A stretch of 64,000 bases of DNA from Qipengyuania sp. SS22 (GTDB taxonomy: Bacteria > Pseudomonadota > Alphaproteobacteria > Sphingomonadales > Sphingomonadaceae): contig NZ_CP107048.1 of the NCBI RefSeq assembly GCF_025736935.1, positions 1,811,501-1,875,500 of the forward strand, given 5' to 3'. Below are positions 8,119-17,306 of the stretch, piece after piece (the stretch's first letter is position 1; each line of letters starts with the position of its first letter). The notes below the pieces were generated by a model, which was given only the letters and a program-made list of their open reading frames with translations, did no database searches and had not been told where the DNA came from. The position numbers and the translations under genes are program-made.

Positions 8119-8673
8119 ATGCCGGTAGCAAATGGGGCGCGTGGCTCCACCAGGAATTATCTCAAGACCGGAACTGCAGCGAGCCACGACCGGCTCGATA
8201 CGCGTCTGGGCGCGCTGGTGGCAGGCGACGTGCGCGACTATGCGGCGTTTCTCGATATCCAGTATCGCGCCCGCGTTGGCGTCGAGTGCTGGCTGGCCGG
8301 GACCGGCACCCCGCCGCCGCGGCAGAGCACGCTGCTGGCGCAGGATATCGCCGCATTGGGCCGTATAGCTCCCGAAGACATCCCGACCTTCGCCCCTCCC
8401 GCAGGCAGCGACGCGCTGGGCGTGTGCTGGGTGCTGGCGGGCTCGTCACTGGGCAATCGCGCAATCCTCGCGCGGCTCGTCAAGAACAAGGTGGACTGGC
8501 CGGTCGACTTCCTGTCCGACAGCGGCATGACGACTTATTGGCGAAGCCTGCTGCCCGCGCTCGAACGACCGCATTCCATCGACACGGACGACGCCGCATT
8601 GCGCGCGGCGCAAGCCACCTTTTCCCACTTCAACGCGACGGTGGCCGACAGCCTCGCACGCGAGGCCGCTTAA
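8119..8673 (+). CDS. bphO: Biliverdin-producing heme oxygenase
   Basis: A 184-residue HemO/BphO-type heme oxygenase, which opens heme to biliverdin, CO and iron. The conserved proximal His region is TGTAASHDRLDTRLGAL near the N-terminus, and the distal helix glycines lie in VLAGSSLGNRAILARL. Start at ATG 8119 is chosen with a GGAAGCGAGG stretch upstream; a GTG at 8041 would add 26 residues and lies within the inverted repeats. It ends directly against the bphP start (TAA then ATG), so its product very likely supplies the phytochrome chromophore. Confidence 0.88.
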   Translation: MPVANGARGSTRNYLKTGTAASHDRLDTRLGALVAGDVRDYAAFLDIQYRARVGVECWLAGTGTPPPRQSTLLAQDIAALGRIAPEDIPTFAPPAGSDALGVCWVLAGSSLGNRAILARLVKNKVDWPVDFLSDSGMTTYWRSLLPALERPHSIDTDDAALRAAQATFSHFNATVADSLAREAA

Positions 8674-11220
8674 ATGAATCCGCAGGACGTCAATCTTTCC
8701 AATTGCGATCGCGAACCGATCCACCAGCTCGGCCGGATCCAGGGTTTCGGCGCGCTCATCGCCGTCAATTCCGACTGGTTCGTCGCGCATCGTTCGACCA
8801 ATCTCGAAGCCCTGTTCGGCACCGGCCGCACGGTCGAGATCGGTGACCGTCTCTCGCGGCTGTTGTCGCGCGAGGCGTTGCAGCAGCTGCGCAGTTCGGC
8901 CGCCGCGCTGTCGATGCCCGACCAGGTCGAACGGCTGTTCGGTCTCGCGCTGTTCGACAGCGACGAGCTGTTCGATTGCGCGCTGCACAGTTCGGGCGGG
9001 AATACGGTGATCGAGATCGAACCGCATGCGGCGGGCGATCTCAACCGCCAGCTGAGCATTCTGCGGCCGATCATGACCCGGCTCGAAAAGCATACCGAAG
9101 TGGAGTCGCTGGTGGACGAAGCGGCCCGCCAGTTGCGGCTGGCGCTGCAGATCGACCGCGTGATGGTCTATCGCTTCCGCGAGGACCTCTCGGGCGAAGT
9201 CATCGCCGAAGCCGCGCGCGACGATCTCGAGAAATTCCACGGCCTGCGCTACCCCCGATCGGACATCCCCGACCAAGCGCGCGCGCTCTATGTCCGCAAC
9301 CGCTTCCGCATCATCGCCGATGTCGAAGCCGAGCCCGTCCCGGTCGAACCCGGCGTCTCCTTCGATGGCGAACCGCTCGACCTCAGCATGAGCACGCTGC
9401 GCGCGGTTTCCCCGATCCATATCGAATATCTCAAGAATATGGGCGTGGGTGCCTCGCTGTCGATCTCGATCATTATCGGCGGAAAGCTGTGGGGGCTGTT
9501 CGCCTGCCACCATTACGGGCCCAAGCTGCTCCCCTATTCGCAGCGCACCGCAGCCGAACTGTTCTCCGAGTTCTTCTCGCTGACGCTCGACCGTACGCTG
9601 GCGCGCCAGAGCGCCGATCGGCGCGAGATGGGTCGCGAGGTTCACACCCGGCTGATGCGCGATGTCGCCGCGGGGACGCCGCTATCTTCCAGCCTGCCGA
9701 TGATCGAGCCGGTCATCCAGCAGGTCATCCCGCATGACGGGGTGAGCATTTTCGTCGAGGACATTTACGACGCGCGCGGGTCTGCCCCCAATGAAGAAGA
9801 ATTCCGCGCGATCGTTTCTAGCCTCAACGGCACTGCGACAAGCAAGCTGCTCGCTACCGAGGCGATTGCCCAACGCCTGCCGCCCGCTGCCCGGTTTGCC
9901 GACCGGGCAACGGGCGCGCTGGTCATCCCGGTATCGCGCACCCCGCGCGATTATCTGATCCTGTGGCGCAAGCCGCTCACCCAGACCGTGACCTGGGCGG
10001 GCAACCCCGAAAAACCGGTCGAGACCGGCCCCAATGGCGACCGGCTGACCCCGCGCAAGAGCTTCGAGGCCTGGCGCGAAACCGTCGAGGGCCGTGCCGA
10101 GAAATGGTCGCGTGCCGAGATCGAGATTGCCGAGAGCCTGCGCGTCACGCTGCTCGAAATCATCCTGCGGCTGACCGACGAGGCGGTGACCGAACGCGCC
10201 CGCGCGCAGCAGCAGCAGGAATTGCTGATCGCGGAGCTCAACCACCGCGTGCGCAATATCCTCAACCTCATCCGCGGGCTGATCAACCAGTCCAAGGGCG
10301 ATGCGCGCGATATCGAGAGCTTCGTCGAAATCGTCGCGGGCCGGGTGGCCTCGCTCGCCTCGGCGCATGATAACATTACCAAGGGCAATTGGTCGCACGC
10401 GCCGTTTTCGGAGCTGATCGAGACCGAGGCCAATGCGTATGTCGCGAGCAGCCGCGACCGGCTCGACCTGCACGGCCCCGAAGCGATGATCGCGCCCGAG
10501 GCCTATACGGTCATGGCGCTCGTGATCCACGAGATGATCACCAATTCGGCGAAATATGGCTCGCTGAGCGATTCATCGGGCAGGCTCGAGGTGGAAGTGA
10601 GCCGCGATGACGAGGATAATTTTTGCGCGCAGTGGCGCGAACGCGGGGGGCCGCCGGTCAAGCCGCCCAGCCGTCGCGGCTTCGGCAGCACGATTACCGA
10701 ACGCTCGATACCCTACGAACTCGATGGCACCGCCGAGATCAATTACCGGCTGGAAGGTGTCGAAGCCCGGTTCTGCATCCCCGCGCGCTACGTCGAATGG
10801 CGCTCGCGCGATGGCGAACGCAGTACGCCGGCCAAGCAGAAAAAGGACGCCCGGTTGGATAAGCTGCCCGAAAGTGTGCTGCTGGTCGAAGACAGCATGA
10901 TCATCGCGCTCGATGCCGAGGATTGCCTCAAGGAAATCGGGATCGGGACGGTGCAGATCGAAAGCTCGGTCGCAGCGGCGCTCGACGCGCTGGCAAAGAG
11001 CCGGCCCGAACTGGCCATCCTCGACTACAATCTGGGCAAGGAAAACAGCGAACCGGTAGCCGCCAAGCTCAGAGAGATGGGCGTGCCGTTCTGGCTGGCG
11101 ACGGGTTACGGGGAAATGCAAGACCGGGTGGAGGAACTGGGCGCATCGGGCCTGCTGACCAAGCCCTATGGCAAGGACGAGCTGGTCGAGATCATCGGCA
11201 GCTACGACAGGGACAACTAG
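8674..11220 (+). CDS. bphP: Bacteriophytochrome: PAS-GAF-PHY photosensor, HWE histidine kinase and receiver in one protein
   Basis: 848 residues. The biliverdin-binding Cys11 is present (LSNCDREPIHQLG). The GAF domain carries the PRSDIP motif near residue 211, and the PHY tongue has PRKSF near 462. A coiled segment leads to the kinase with phosphoacceptor His524 (ELNHRVRNILNL), N box HEMITNSAKYG and WRERGGP, the marks of the HWE family. The C-terminus is a receiver with VLLVEDS and phosphoacceptor Asp784 (LAILDYNLG). All key residues are present, so it should be a functional red/far-red sensor. The receiver could be a phosphate sink or the output; no DNA-binding partner is adjacent. Overlapping placement after bphO indicates one operon. 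Confidence 0.95.
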   Translation: MNPQDVNLSNCDREPIHQLGRIQGFGALIAVNSDWFVAHRSTNLEALFGTGRTVEIGDRLSRLLSREALQQLRSSAAALSMPDQVERLFGLALFDSDELFDCALHSSGGNTVIEIEPHAAGDLNRQLSILRPIMTRLEKHTEVESLVDEAARQLRLALQIDRVMVYRFREDLSGEVIAEAARDDLEKFHGLRYPRSDIPDQARALYVRNRFRIIADVEAEPVPVEPGVSFDGEPLDLSMSTLRAVSPIHIEYLKNMGVGASLSISIIIGGKLWGLFACHHYGPKLLPYSQRTAAELFSEFFSLTLDRTLARQSADRREMGREVHTRLMRDVAAGTPLSSSLPMIEPVIQQVIPHDGVSIFVEDIYDARGSAPNEEEFRAIVSSLNGTATSKLLATEAIAQRLPPAARFADRATGALVIPVSRTPRDYLILWRKPLTQTVTWAGNPEKPVETGPNGDRLTPRKSFEAWRETVEGRAEKWSRAEIEIAESLRVTLLEIILRLTDEAVTERARAQQQQELLIAELNHRVRNILNLIRGLINQSKGDARDIESFVEIVAGRVASLASAHDNITKGNWSHAPFSELIETEANAYVASSRDRLDLHGPEAMIAPEAYTVMALVIHEMITNSAKYGSLSDSSGRLEVEVSRDDEDNFCAQWRERGGPPVKPPSRRGFGSTITERSIPYELDGTAEINYRLEGVEARFCIPARYVEWRSRDGERSTPAKQKKDARLDKLPESVLLVEDSMIIALDAEDCLKEIGIGTVQIESSVAAALDALAKSRPELAILDYNLGKENSEPVAAKLREMGVPFWLATGYGEMQDRVEELGASGLLTKPYGKDELVEIIGSYDRDN

Positions 11221-11237
11221 CCACCTGCGCAGCGCGG

Positions 11238-11960
11238 CTAATTGAAGAAGCGCTGCTGGTAGTGGAAGGTCGCCGCGACCGGATTGCCGCTGGCATCGCG
11301 CGCCGGTTCGAAGCGTAGCTGGTCGAGCGCCAAGCGGCAGACCGCCGCATCGGTTTCGGGAAACGGGCTGGGCCGATAGATGCTGCAGCGCGTCGCGCGG
11401 CCCTGCGGCGACACCGACAATCTGACAATCACCGACTGGCCGATCCGCGCCTGGCGTCCGCCGGGCGGTACCGGGAAGGCGCTCGCATCGGTGATCGCGC
11501 GCGTCAGCACCGGCTTGGTCGCCGCGCCGCCGCCCTGGCCGCCGCCGCCTTCGCCGCTGCCCGTACCCTCGCCCGATCCCGACCGGCCGGTGCCCTGCCC
11601 CTGATCGGTCGCGCCAGCCGTGTCGGCGGTGCCGGTCGAGGATGCGCGCGGCGCCGGCGGATCTTCGCGCATCCGGCGCTCGGGCTCGGGGGCGGTAACC
11701 GCATCGGGCACTGCCTCGCGCCCCGGATCGCCTTGCGCGCCTTCGGGCTCGGGTTCGGTCGGTTCGGGTTCTTCCTCGGGCGCGGAGACCGTGACGGTGA
11801 AGGCCGACACCACCGAGCGTTCGACCCCGGCGACTGCGGTCGGCGCCAGCGCGCGTACCAGCAGGTAGAACAGGCCGAGGTGGATCAGCGCGATCAGCGC
11901 GATCACCCAGGGATTGAGACGCTTCCTGGTTTGCGCATAGCGGGTCGCGGGTTCAGCCAT
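11238..11960 (-). CDS. TonB family energy transducer
   Basis: 240 residues with an N-terminal membrane anchor (WVIALIALIHLGLFYLLV, residues 16-33), a periplasmic spacer rich in Pro, Glu and then Gly (about residues 55-155), and a TonB C-terminal domain (ARIGQSVIVRLSVSPQGRAT to FEPARDASGNPVAATFHY). TonB couples the ExbBD proton motor to outer-membrane receptors. ATG at 11960 is chosen because the 37 upstream residues of the longer frame are uncharacteristic and lie across the receptor's terminator. No exbB or exbD is near. It lies just downstream of the TonB-dependent receptor gene, separated by a terminator. Confidence 0.88.
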   Translation of the reverse strand: MAEPATRYAQTRKRLNPWVIALIALIHLGLFYLLVRALAPTAVAGVERSVVSAFTVTVSAPEEEPEPTEPEPEGAQGDPGREAVPDAVTAPEPERRMREDPPAPRASSTGTADTAGATDQGQGTGRSGSGEGTGSGEGGGGQGGGAATKPVLTRAITDASAFPVPPGGRQARIGQSVIVRLSVSPQGRATRCSIYRPSPFPETDAAVCRLALDQLRFEPARDASGNPVAATFHYQQRFFN

Positions 11961-12004
11961 CGTGCGATCATGGCAAAGCCGCCCGACCGGGTCCAGCGGC
12001 ATGG

Positions 12005-12038
12005 AAAAAGGGCGGCCCTCCCGAAGGAGGACCGCCCC
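12005..12038 (-). terminator. Rho-independent terminator after the TonB-dependent receptor gene
   Basis: On the minus strand GGGCGGTCCTCC, a TTCG tetraloop and GGAGGGCCGCCC form a 12-bp stem with one mismatch, followed by TTTTT. It is positioned about 40 bases after the receptor stop and before the TonB gene, so TonB is probably expressed at a lower level by readthrough or from its own promoter. Confidence 0.85.
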
Positions 12039-12076
12039 GTAGTCTGCACACGGGGCGGAGCCCCATGCCAATTATC

Positions 12077-14623
12077 TTAGTAGCCGAAGATCAGCGACAG
12101 GCTGGCGGCACGCGGCGCGCCAATCTGTGCGAAACCGAAGTCGTCGAGCGTGCCACCGAAATAGCCGATGTAGTACTCGTCGAACAGGTTGGTCACGTTC
12201 AGCTGCAGAGCGACGTCCTTGCCGAACGGGTTTTCCGTGATCGTCCAGCGAACGTCGAGATCCACCAGCGTGTAAGACGGCGTCTTGGCATCGAAGGTGA
12301 ACGGCGTGCCGTCAGGCAGTTCGCCGTCGATCGGCTGGTTGGTGTCGTTCAGGTAACGCGGACCGGTGTGCTTGACCTGCGCACCGAATTCGAGATCGCC
12401 AAACGAAACCTGACCGCGGGCACCGAAGGAGTACTTCGAGGAACCCGATTCGGACTTGCCACCCGTCGGGAGGAAGACCGGGTTACCGCCGACATCGAAG
12501 CCGTCCTGCACGTCGTCCTTGATTTCGGAGTCGTTATACGAGCCGAAAACGTAGAGCAGCGAGTTGTAGGTCGGACGCCAGGAGATCGATCCGTCGATCC
12601 CGTACTTGTCGACCCGGCCCAGGTTGCGGAACACGTTTTCACCTTCGCCGTCATTGGCTTCCGGGTCGAACGCTACGGCGAGACGGTTCTGGTAACGGGT
12701 GTAGTAGGCCCCGATCTGTGCCTCGATATTGCCGCTCTGGAAACGCAGGCCGAGGTCGAAGCTGTCGGTGGTTTCGGGAACCGGCCGCGCGATATCGGCG
12801 TCGGCGAAATACAGCGAGTCGTAGAGCGGGTCGGTGCCGGGTACCGAAAGACCCTTGGCGTAGTTGCCGAACATCGAAACGGTCGGGGTGAATTCGTAAG
12901 TCAGACCCACGTTCGGCAGCAGCTTGTCGTAATTGTAGGTACGCGACTGCGGCGCGGCATGATCGTCGTTATTCGCCTCGTTCACATAGTTCGAGAGGTC
13001 CTGACCCGCTGCCGGGCAATCCACGAAACCGCCTGCCGAAGTGGTGAAGCAGTTCTGGTTCAACTCGCGCTTGAAGAACGGTGCACGCAGGCCGAGCACG
13101 GTGGTAAGGTCGCCGAACTGGCCACGATATTCACCCGAGACCTGATGCAGGATCGCATAGGACAGGCGATCACGCTTGTTGACCTCGTTACCGTTCACAT
13201 CGAGCAGCGGGGCATCGATCGGGAACACGTCGATCGGTTCGCCATTGGCAAGCATCGCGCTGATCTGGCCGGTCTGACGGTGACGTGCGCGGTCCCAAGT
13301 GTAGGCGACGCGAACGCGGTGATCGTCGTTGATGTCGTAGATCAAATTGGCGACCACGCCATAGCGGTCGGTACGCGTGTGGCTCGGGTCGTTACCGGCG
13401 ATTTCATCGTCGAGATCGCCGTCACCGTTGAGGTCACGACCGAAGTAGTACCCGCCGTTGAAGGCACCGGTGTAGGACCCACCGTTGACCGTGAAGAAGG
13501 ATTCACGAAGATCGTCGGGTCCGCCGCCATTGGCTTTGACGTACTGGTAGCTCGGATCGAAGGTGAAGGTCAGCGCGTCGGTGATGCTGAACCGCGAAGC
13601 ACCGCGGATGTTGCCCGTATCGGACGGATTGTAGCGCCGATAGAACGCAGCGCCGCAACCATTGCGGTCGTCATAGTCGACGGAATCACCCGGGCTTCCC
13701 GGACCGCCAGCGACGACGCGCGGATCGACGGTGCAGGGGTACTCGCCACCGTCTTCGTAGATCGAGAAGCGGCGATCGTCCGCACCCGGGGCGAGCAGCG
13801 CCTCGAGGCTTTCCGAACCGGCGAAGTTGTTGCGGTTGACGTTCCAGTGACCCGACACGGCGATGAAGTCGCCGTTCGAACCCAGGTCCTGCCAGATGCG
13901 GCCGTTGAGCTGGGTCTTGTTGATCCGGCCGTACGGATTGTAGGGCACGCCATAGGTGGTGTAGCTGGCCGAAACGAAAGCCTTGGTCCCGAGGCCGGTG
14001 ATGTCGCCAGTGTCGACCATGCCGAATGCGCGGCTGTAAAGCGTGTCGGTGGCACCCGAGGTAAGGACATCGCCCACCGTGATGGTGCCGACGAGACCGA
14101 AGTCATCGCCCGGCTCGCGGGTACGGATGTTGATCGTGCCGCCGGTGGCCGAAGCGGTCGGGCTGTCGACGTCGGTCGTGCCGAGGTTGACGCTGACCGA
14201 TTCGAGGATTTCGGGGTCGACCTGCTGGTTGGTGTAGAGCGCGTAATTGCCCGAATCGTTCAGCGGCAGACCGTCGAGCGTCTGCGACACGCGGTCAGCG
14301 CCGAAGCCGCGGATGGTGAAGCCACCACCCGACGAACCCCAGGGATCGTTGTTCTGGAAGCTGACACCCGGAACCAGGTTGACGATGTCGTTGACCGTCT
14401 GGCCGGGGCGCTGGCGGCGGATGATTTCTTCGCCGAGGACCTGCTTGGCCTTCGTGGTGTTGGGGTTTTCGATACCGCCAACGCCCGTTTCGCGTGCGCC
14501 GGAAACGATAATGACCGTGTCGTCGAAATCGACCGAACCGGTCGACTGAGCGGCGGCCGGGGCGGCAACCATTACACTGGCGGTGCTGACCACCGATGCG
14601 GCCAGGAGATATTTGAACTTCAT
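12077..14623 (-). CDS. TonB-dependent outer-membrane receptor
   Basis: 848 residues with a signal peptide ending AAPAAAQ, a TonB-box-like stretch near DDTVIIVSGARE, a plug domain (GQTVNDIVNLVPGVSFQN, TIRGFGADRVSQTLDGLPLND, GGTINIRT), and a 22-strand barrel ending in LSLIFGY with the terminal aromatic residue expected for outer-membrane insertion. The C-terminal TonB-receptor signature is LQLNVTNLFDEYYIGYFG. The substrate is not evident from sequence; upstream genes for an iron/2-oxoglutarate-type oxygenase and a nucleoside transporter point to a nucleoside- or base-like compound (inference). The leader carries paired inverted repeats. Confidence 0.93.
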   Translation of the reverse strand: MKFKYLLAASVVSTASVMVAAPAAAQSTGSVDFDDTVIIVSGARETGVGGIENPNTTKAKQVLGEEIIRRQRPGQTVNDIVNLVPGVSFQNNDPWGSSGGGFTIRGFGADRVSQTLDGLPLNDSGNYALYTNQQVDPEILESVSVNLGTTDVDSPTASATGGTINIRTREPGDDFGLVGTITVGDVLTSGATDTLYSRAFGMVDTGDITGLGTKAFVSASYTTYGVPYNPYGRINKTQLNGRIWQDLGSNGDFIAVSGHWNVNRNNFAGSESLEALLAPGADDRRFSIYEDGGEYPCTVDPRVVAGGPGSPGDSVDYDDRNGCGAAFYRRYNPSDTGNIRGASRFSITDALTFTFDPSYQYVKANGGGPDDLRESFFTVNGGSYTGAFNGGYYFGRDLNGDGDLDDEIAGNDPSHTRTDRYGVVANLIYDINDDHRVRVAYTWDRARHRQTGQISAMLANGEPIDVFPIDAPLLDVNGNEVNKRDRLSYAILHQVSGEYRGQFGDLTTVLGLRAPFFKRELNQNCFTTSAGGFVDCPAAGQDLSNYVNEANNDDHAAPQSRTYNYDKLLPNVGLTYEFTPTVSMFGNYAKGLSVPGTDPLYDSLYFADADIARPVPETTDSFDLGLRFQSGNIEAQIGAYYTRYQNRLAVAFDPEANDGEGENVFRNLGRVDKYGIDGSISWRPTYNSLLYVFGSYNDSEIKDDVQDGFDVGGNPVFLPTGGKSESGSSKYSFGARGQVSFGDLEFGAQVKHTGPRYLNDTNQPIDGELPDGTPFTFDAKTPSYTLVDLDVRWTITENPFGKDVALQLNVTNLFDEYYIGYFGGTLDDFGFAQIGAPRAASLSLIFGY

Positions 14624-14763
14624 CGAGAGGATCCCTTCGTCTCGTTAAAAGTAGGCTGGTACGTCAAAGCCAGCTCCCTTTGCGGGGAGGACGTTGCGCC
14701 AAAGCGATCTTTTTATGACATGATCAAGACATGTATTGCACCTGCGAGACGCTCTGCTGCAGC

Positions 14764-14816
14764 GCAATAAAAATTGCTTGGATTTCCGCCACTTAACCTA
14801 GTTGCAAAAATGCAAC
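14764..14816. promoter_or_regulatory. Two A-spaced inverted repeats upstream of the TonB-dependent receptor
   Basis: The 253-base gap upstream of the receptor (14624-14876) is AT-richer than its surroundings. It holds GCAAT-AAAA-ATTGC at 14764-14777 and GTTGCA-AAAA-TGCAAC at 14801-14816, both perfect and both with four A as spacer, 37 bases apart centre to centre. A third half-site, TGCAAC, lies nearer the oxygenase gene. The layout suggests a dimeric repressor or activator. No regulator gene is adjacent. The rest of the gap shows a TGATCA palindrome but no confident promoter. Confidence 0.5.
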
Positions 14817-14876
14817 AAAACCAATTCTCTCGGGAACTGGTACATAAATGCAACTACTTTTGAGGTCGGCAGCGTC

Positions 14877-15818
14877 TCAGGCGAGGTTGATCTCGCGGAG
14901 GCGCTGAAGCAGGAATTCGTGACTCGAAATCGGCTCGGGCCGCTTCCCGGGATGCTCGGGGTCGATGCACGAGGGCAGCGTCTCGATCACGTAGTCGGGG
15001 CGGAAGTGCAGGAAGAACGGCATCGAGTAGCGCGCACGATAGGCCGCTTCCCCGCGCGGATTGACCACCCGATGCGTGGTCGAGCGCAGCTTGCCGTTGG
15101 TCAGCCGGTCGAGCATGTCGCCGACATTGATCACCAGCGCGCCTTCGGGCGGGGCCACCGCCTTCCATTCGCCCTGCCTGGTAAGCAGTTCGAGTCCGGC
15201 TTCCTCGGCACCGAGGAGCAGGGTGATGGTATTGATGTCGCCATGCGCGGCAGCGCGAATCGCGCCTTCGGCTTCTTCGCCCTCGAGCGGCGGATAGCGC
15301 AGCAGGCGCATCACCGAATTGCCATCCTCGACTGTGGGCGCGAAAAAGTCGCGATCGAGGCCGAGATGGAGCGCGATGCCTTCGAGCGCGCGGCCACCGG
15401 CGGTCTCGAATGCCGCATAGAGTTCGGAAAAGGTGTCGCGGAAGCCCTCGATCTCTTCGGGCCAGACATTGTCGGCCATGAATTCGGCGAGCGGATGGCC
15501 TTCGGGCAGTTCGCGGCCGACGTGCCAGAATTCCTTGAGGTCGTGGACCTTGGCGTCCTTGGCCTTCTCGGTCCCGAACGGCGTATAGCCGCGCGCGCCG
15601 CCGCCGCCGGGGACGTGATAGGCGCGCTTCACCGTGTCGGGGAGCGCGAAGAACTGTTTCGCCAGCGTTTCCGCGCGGTCGATCAACGCCTGCGGAATGC
15701 CATGGTCGCGAACCACGGCGAAGCCGTATTCCTCGAAGCTGCGGCCCAGTTCGGCGGCAATGGAGTCGAGCGGCTGTGCCAGCGACACGACCGCGATATC
15801 GGTATTCGAATCGGTCAT
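14877..15818 (-). CDS. Isopenicillin N synthase-like non-heme iron oxygenase
   Basis: 313 residues of the 2-oxoglutarate/Fe(II) or IPNS-like superfamily. N-terminal DIOX_N features are SFEEYGFAVVRDHGIP and RGYTPFGTEKAKD. The iron-binding triad is AHGDINTITLLLG plus STTHRVVNP, and the RYSMPFF segment supplies the Arg-X-Ser carboxylate site. Bacterial members of this group are mostly uncharacterised; some oxidise bases, nucleosides or small metabolites. Start is the ATG at 15818. The gene lies 14 bases after the nucleoside transporter stop, so the two are almost certainly co-transcribed. Confidence 0.88.
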   Translation of the reverse strand: MTDSNTDIAVVSLAQPLDSIAAELGRSFEEYGFAVVRDHGIPQALIDRAETLAKQFFALPDTVKRAYHVPGGGGARGYTPFGTEKAKDAKVHDLKEFWHVGRELPEGHPLAEFMADNVWPEEIEGFRDTFSELYAAFETAGGRALEGIALHLGLDRDFFAPTVEDGNSVMRLLRYPPLEGEEAEGAIRAAAHGDINTITLLLGAEEAGLELLTRQGEWKAVAPPEGALVINVGDMLDRLTNGKLRSTTHRVVNPRGEAAYRARYSMPFFLHFRPDYVIETLPSCIDPEHPGKRPEPISSHEFLLQRLREINLA

Positions 15819-15832
15819 AATGGCTGCGCCCC

Positions 15833-17179
15833 TTAATACGGCAGGAAGAGTCCCGCCAGCGCCGCGCTCATCAGATTGGCGAGGCTGCCCGCCGCCAGCG
15901 CACGCAGCCCGAGCTTGGCGATTACCGGGCGCTGGTTGGGTGCCAGCCCGCCGGTCACTGCCATCTGGATCGCGATCGAGCTGAAATTGGCGAAGCCGCA
16001 GAGCGCGAAGGTGACGATCGCCCGGCTGCGATCGGTCAGCACGCTGGCGTCCATCGCGCCCAGTTCGATGAAGGCGACGAATTCGTTGAGGACGATCTTG
16101 GTCCCGAACAGCCCGCCCGCGGCACCGGCCTGCTCCCACGGAATGCCGATCAGATACATCACCGGCGCGAACACCAGCCCGAGCAATTGCTGGAAGCTGA
16201 CATCGGGAAAGCCGAACCAGCCGCCGATACCGCCGAGGATGCCATTAGCGAGCGCGACCAGCGCGACGAAGACCATCACCATCGCGCCGACGGCCACGGC
16301 CAGCTTGACGCCGGTCTGCGTGCCCTGCGCGGCGGCTTCGATGATATTGGCGGGCCGGTGGCCTTCCTCGAAGGTCTCGGCGACTTCGACTTCATGCGGC
16401 TTGCCGCTTTCGGTGAGCGCGGCGGGACCTTCGGCGCTGATGCGCGAGGCGGGCAGGACGATTTCGCCCTCGGGGTCGACGCCCGACATTTGCGCGGCAT
16501 CGCGGGCCAAGTCGCTCTCGTCGTCGGGCATGATGATCTTGGCCATCAGGATGCCGCCGGGCGCGGACATGAAGGCGGCGGCGAGCAAGAAGGGCACCGC
16601 TTCGGCGCCAATGAAGCTCGCATAGGCGGCAAGGATGGTCCCCGCCACGCCCGCCATGCCCACGCTCATCAGCGTGAACAGCCGGCTGGGCGTCAGCGCG
16701 GCAAGATAGGGGCGCACCACCAGCGGGCTTTCCGACTGGCCGACGAAGATATTGGCCGCGCTCCCCAGTGCCTCGACCTTGCTGATGCCGGTGATCCAGC
16801 CGATCACCCCGCCGACCCAGCGCACCAGCCGCTGCATGATGCCCCAGTGGTACAGGATCGATACGATCGCGGCGAAGAACACGATCACCGGCAGCGCCGC
16901 GATCACGAAGGTGTTGGTGAAGGGATTGGCTCCCATCGGCCCGAACACCGCCTCGATCCCGACCTTGGAATAGTCGAGCAGGGCGATCACCCCGTTGGAC
17001 AGCGACTGGATCAATTGCACGCCAAACGGCGTCCGCAGCACCAGCAGTGCCATCAGCGTCTGCAGCGCGAAGGCCGCGCCGACCACGCGCAGGCTGATAC
17101 GGCGTTTGCCCGTCGACAGCAGAAAGGCGAGCAGCAGGATCGCCACGATACCGACGAGATTGATCAGGATGGGCGACAT
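15833..17179 (-). CDS. Concentrative nucleoside transporter (NupC/CNT family)
   Basis: 448 residues, strongly hydrophobic, with the CNT layout: an N-terminal three-helix region, a nucleoside-recognition gate segment (FVIAALPVIVFFAAIVSILYHWGIMQ) and the core with GQSESPLVV and a conserved PSRLFTLM block, then a charged cytoplasmic loop of about 60 residues (around 220-275) and the C-terminal half with LNEFVAF and CGFANFSSIAIQMAVTGG. CNT proteins import nucleosides with Na+ or H+. It is the first gene of the transporter/oxygenase pair upstream of the TonB-dependent receptor. Confidence 0.93.
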   Translation of the reverse strand: MSPILINLVGIVAILLLAFLLSTGKRRISLRVVGAAFALQTLMALLVLRTPFGVQLIQSLSNGVIALLDYSKVGIEAVFGPMGANPFTNTFVIAALPVIVFFAAIVSILYHWGIMQRLVRWVGGVIGWITGISKVEALGSAANIFVGQSESPLVVRPYLAALTPSRLFTLMSVGMAGVAGTILAAYASFIGAEAVPFLLAAAFMSAPGGILMAKIIMPDDESDLARDAAQMSGVDPEGEIVLPASRISAEGPAALTESGKPHEVEVAETFEEGHRPANIIEAAAQGTQTGVKLAVAVGAMVMVFVALVALANGILGGIGGWFGFPDVSFQQLLGLVFAPVMYLIGIPWEQAGAAGGLFGTKIVLNEFVAFIELGAMDASVLTDRSRAIVTFALCGFANFSSIAIQMAVTGGLAPNQRPVIAKLGLRALAAGSLANLMSAALAGLFLPY

Positions 17180-17306
17180 CGGGTTCCCTTCGGGGAGGAC
17201 TAATTGCGGATGAAATCAGCCGCTGTCTTGCGCGCGCTGCCGCAATAGTCAATTTTCGGGAACCGCCGACGGCCTCGCCGTCCACCAAACTTGTCGAGGC
17301 CGAGTG

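Noticed and set aside
12065..14770. A 901-codon open frame on the plus strand
   Set aside because: It is antisense to the TonB-dependent receptor, whose plug and barrel motifs are clear; long antisense frames are common at this GC content.
17180..17306. preQ1 riboswitch ahead of the YhhQ-type gene
   Set aside because: No preQ1-I or preQ1-II pattern could be fitted to the leader; only a small hairpin is seen.
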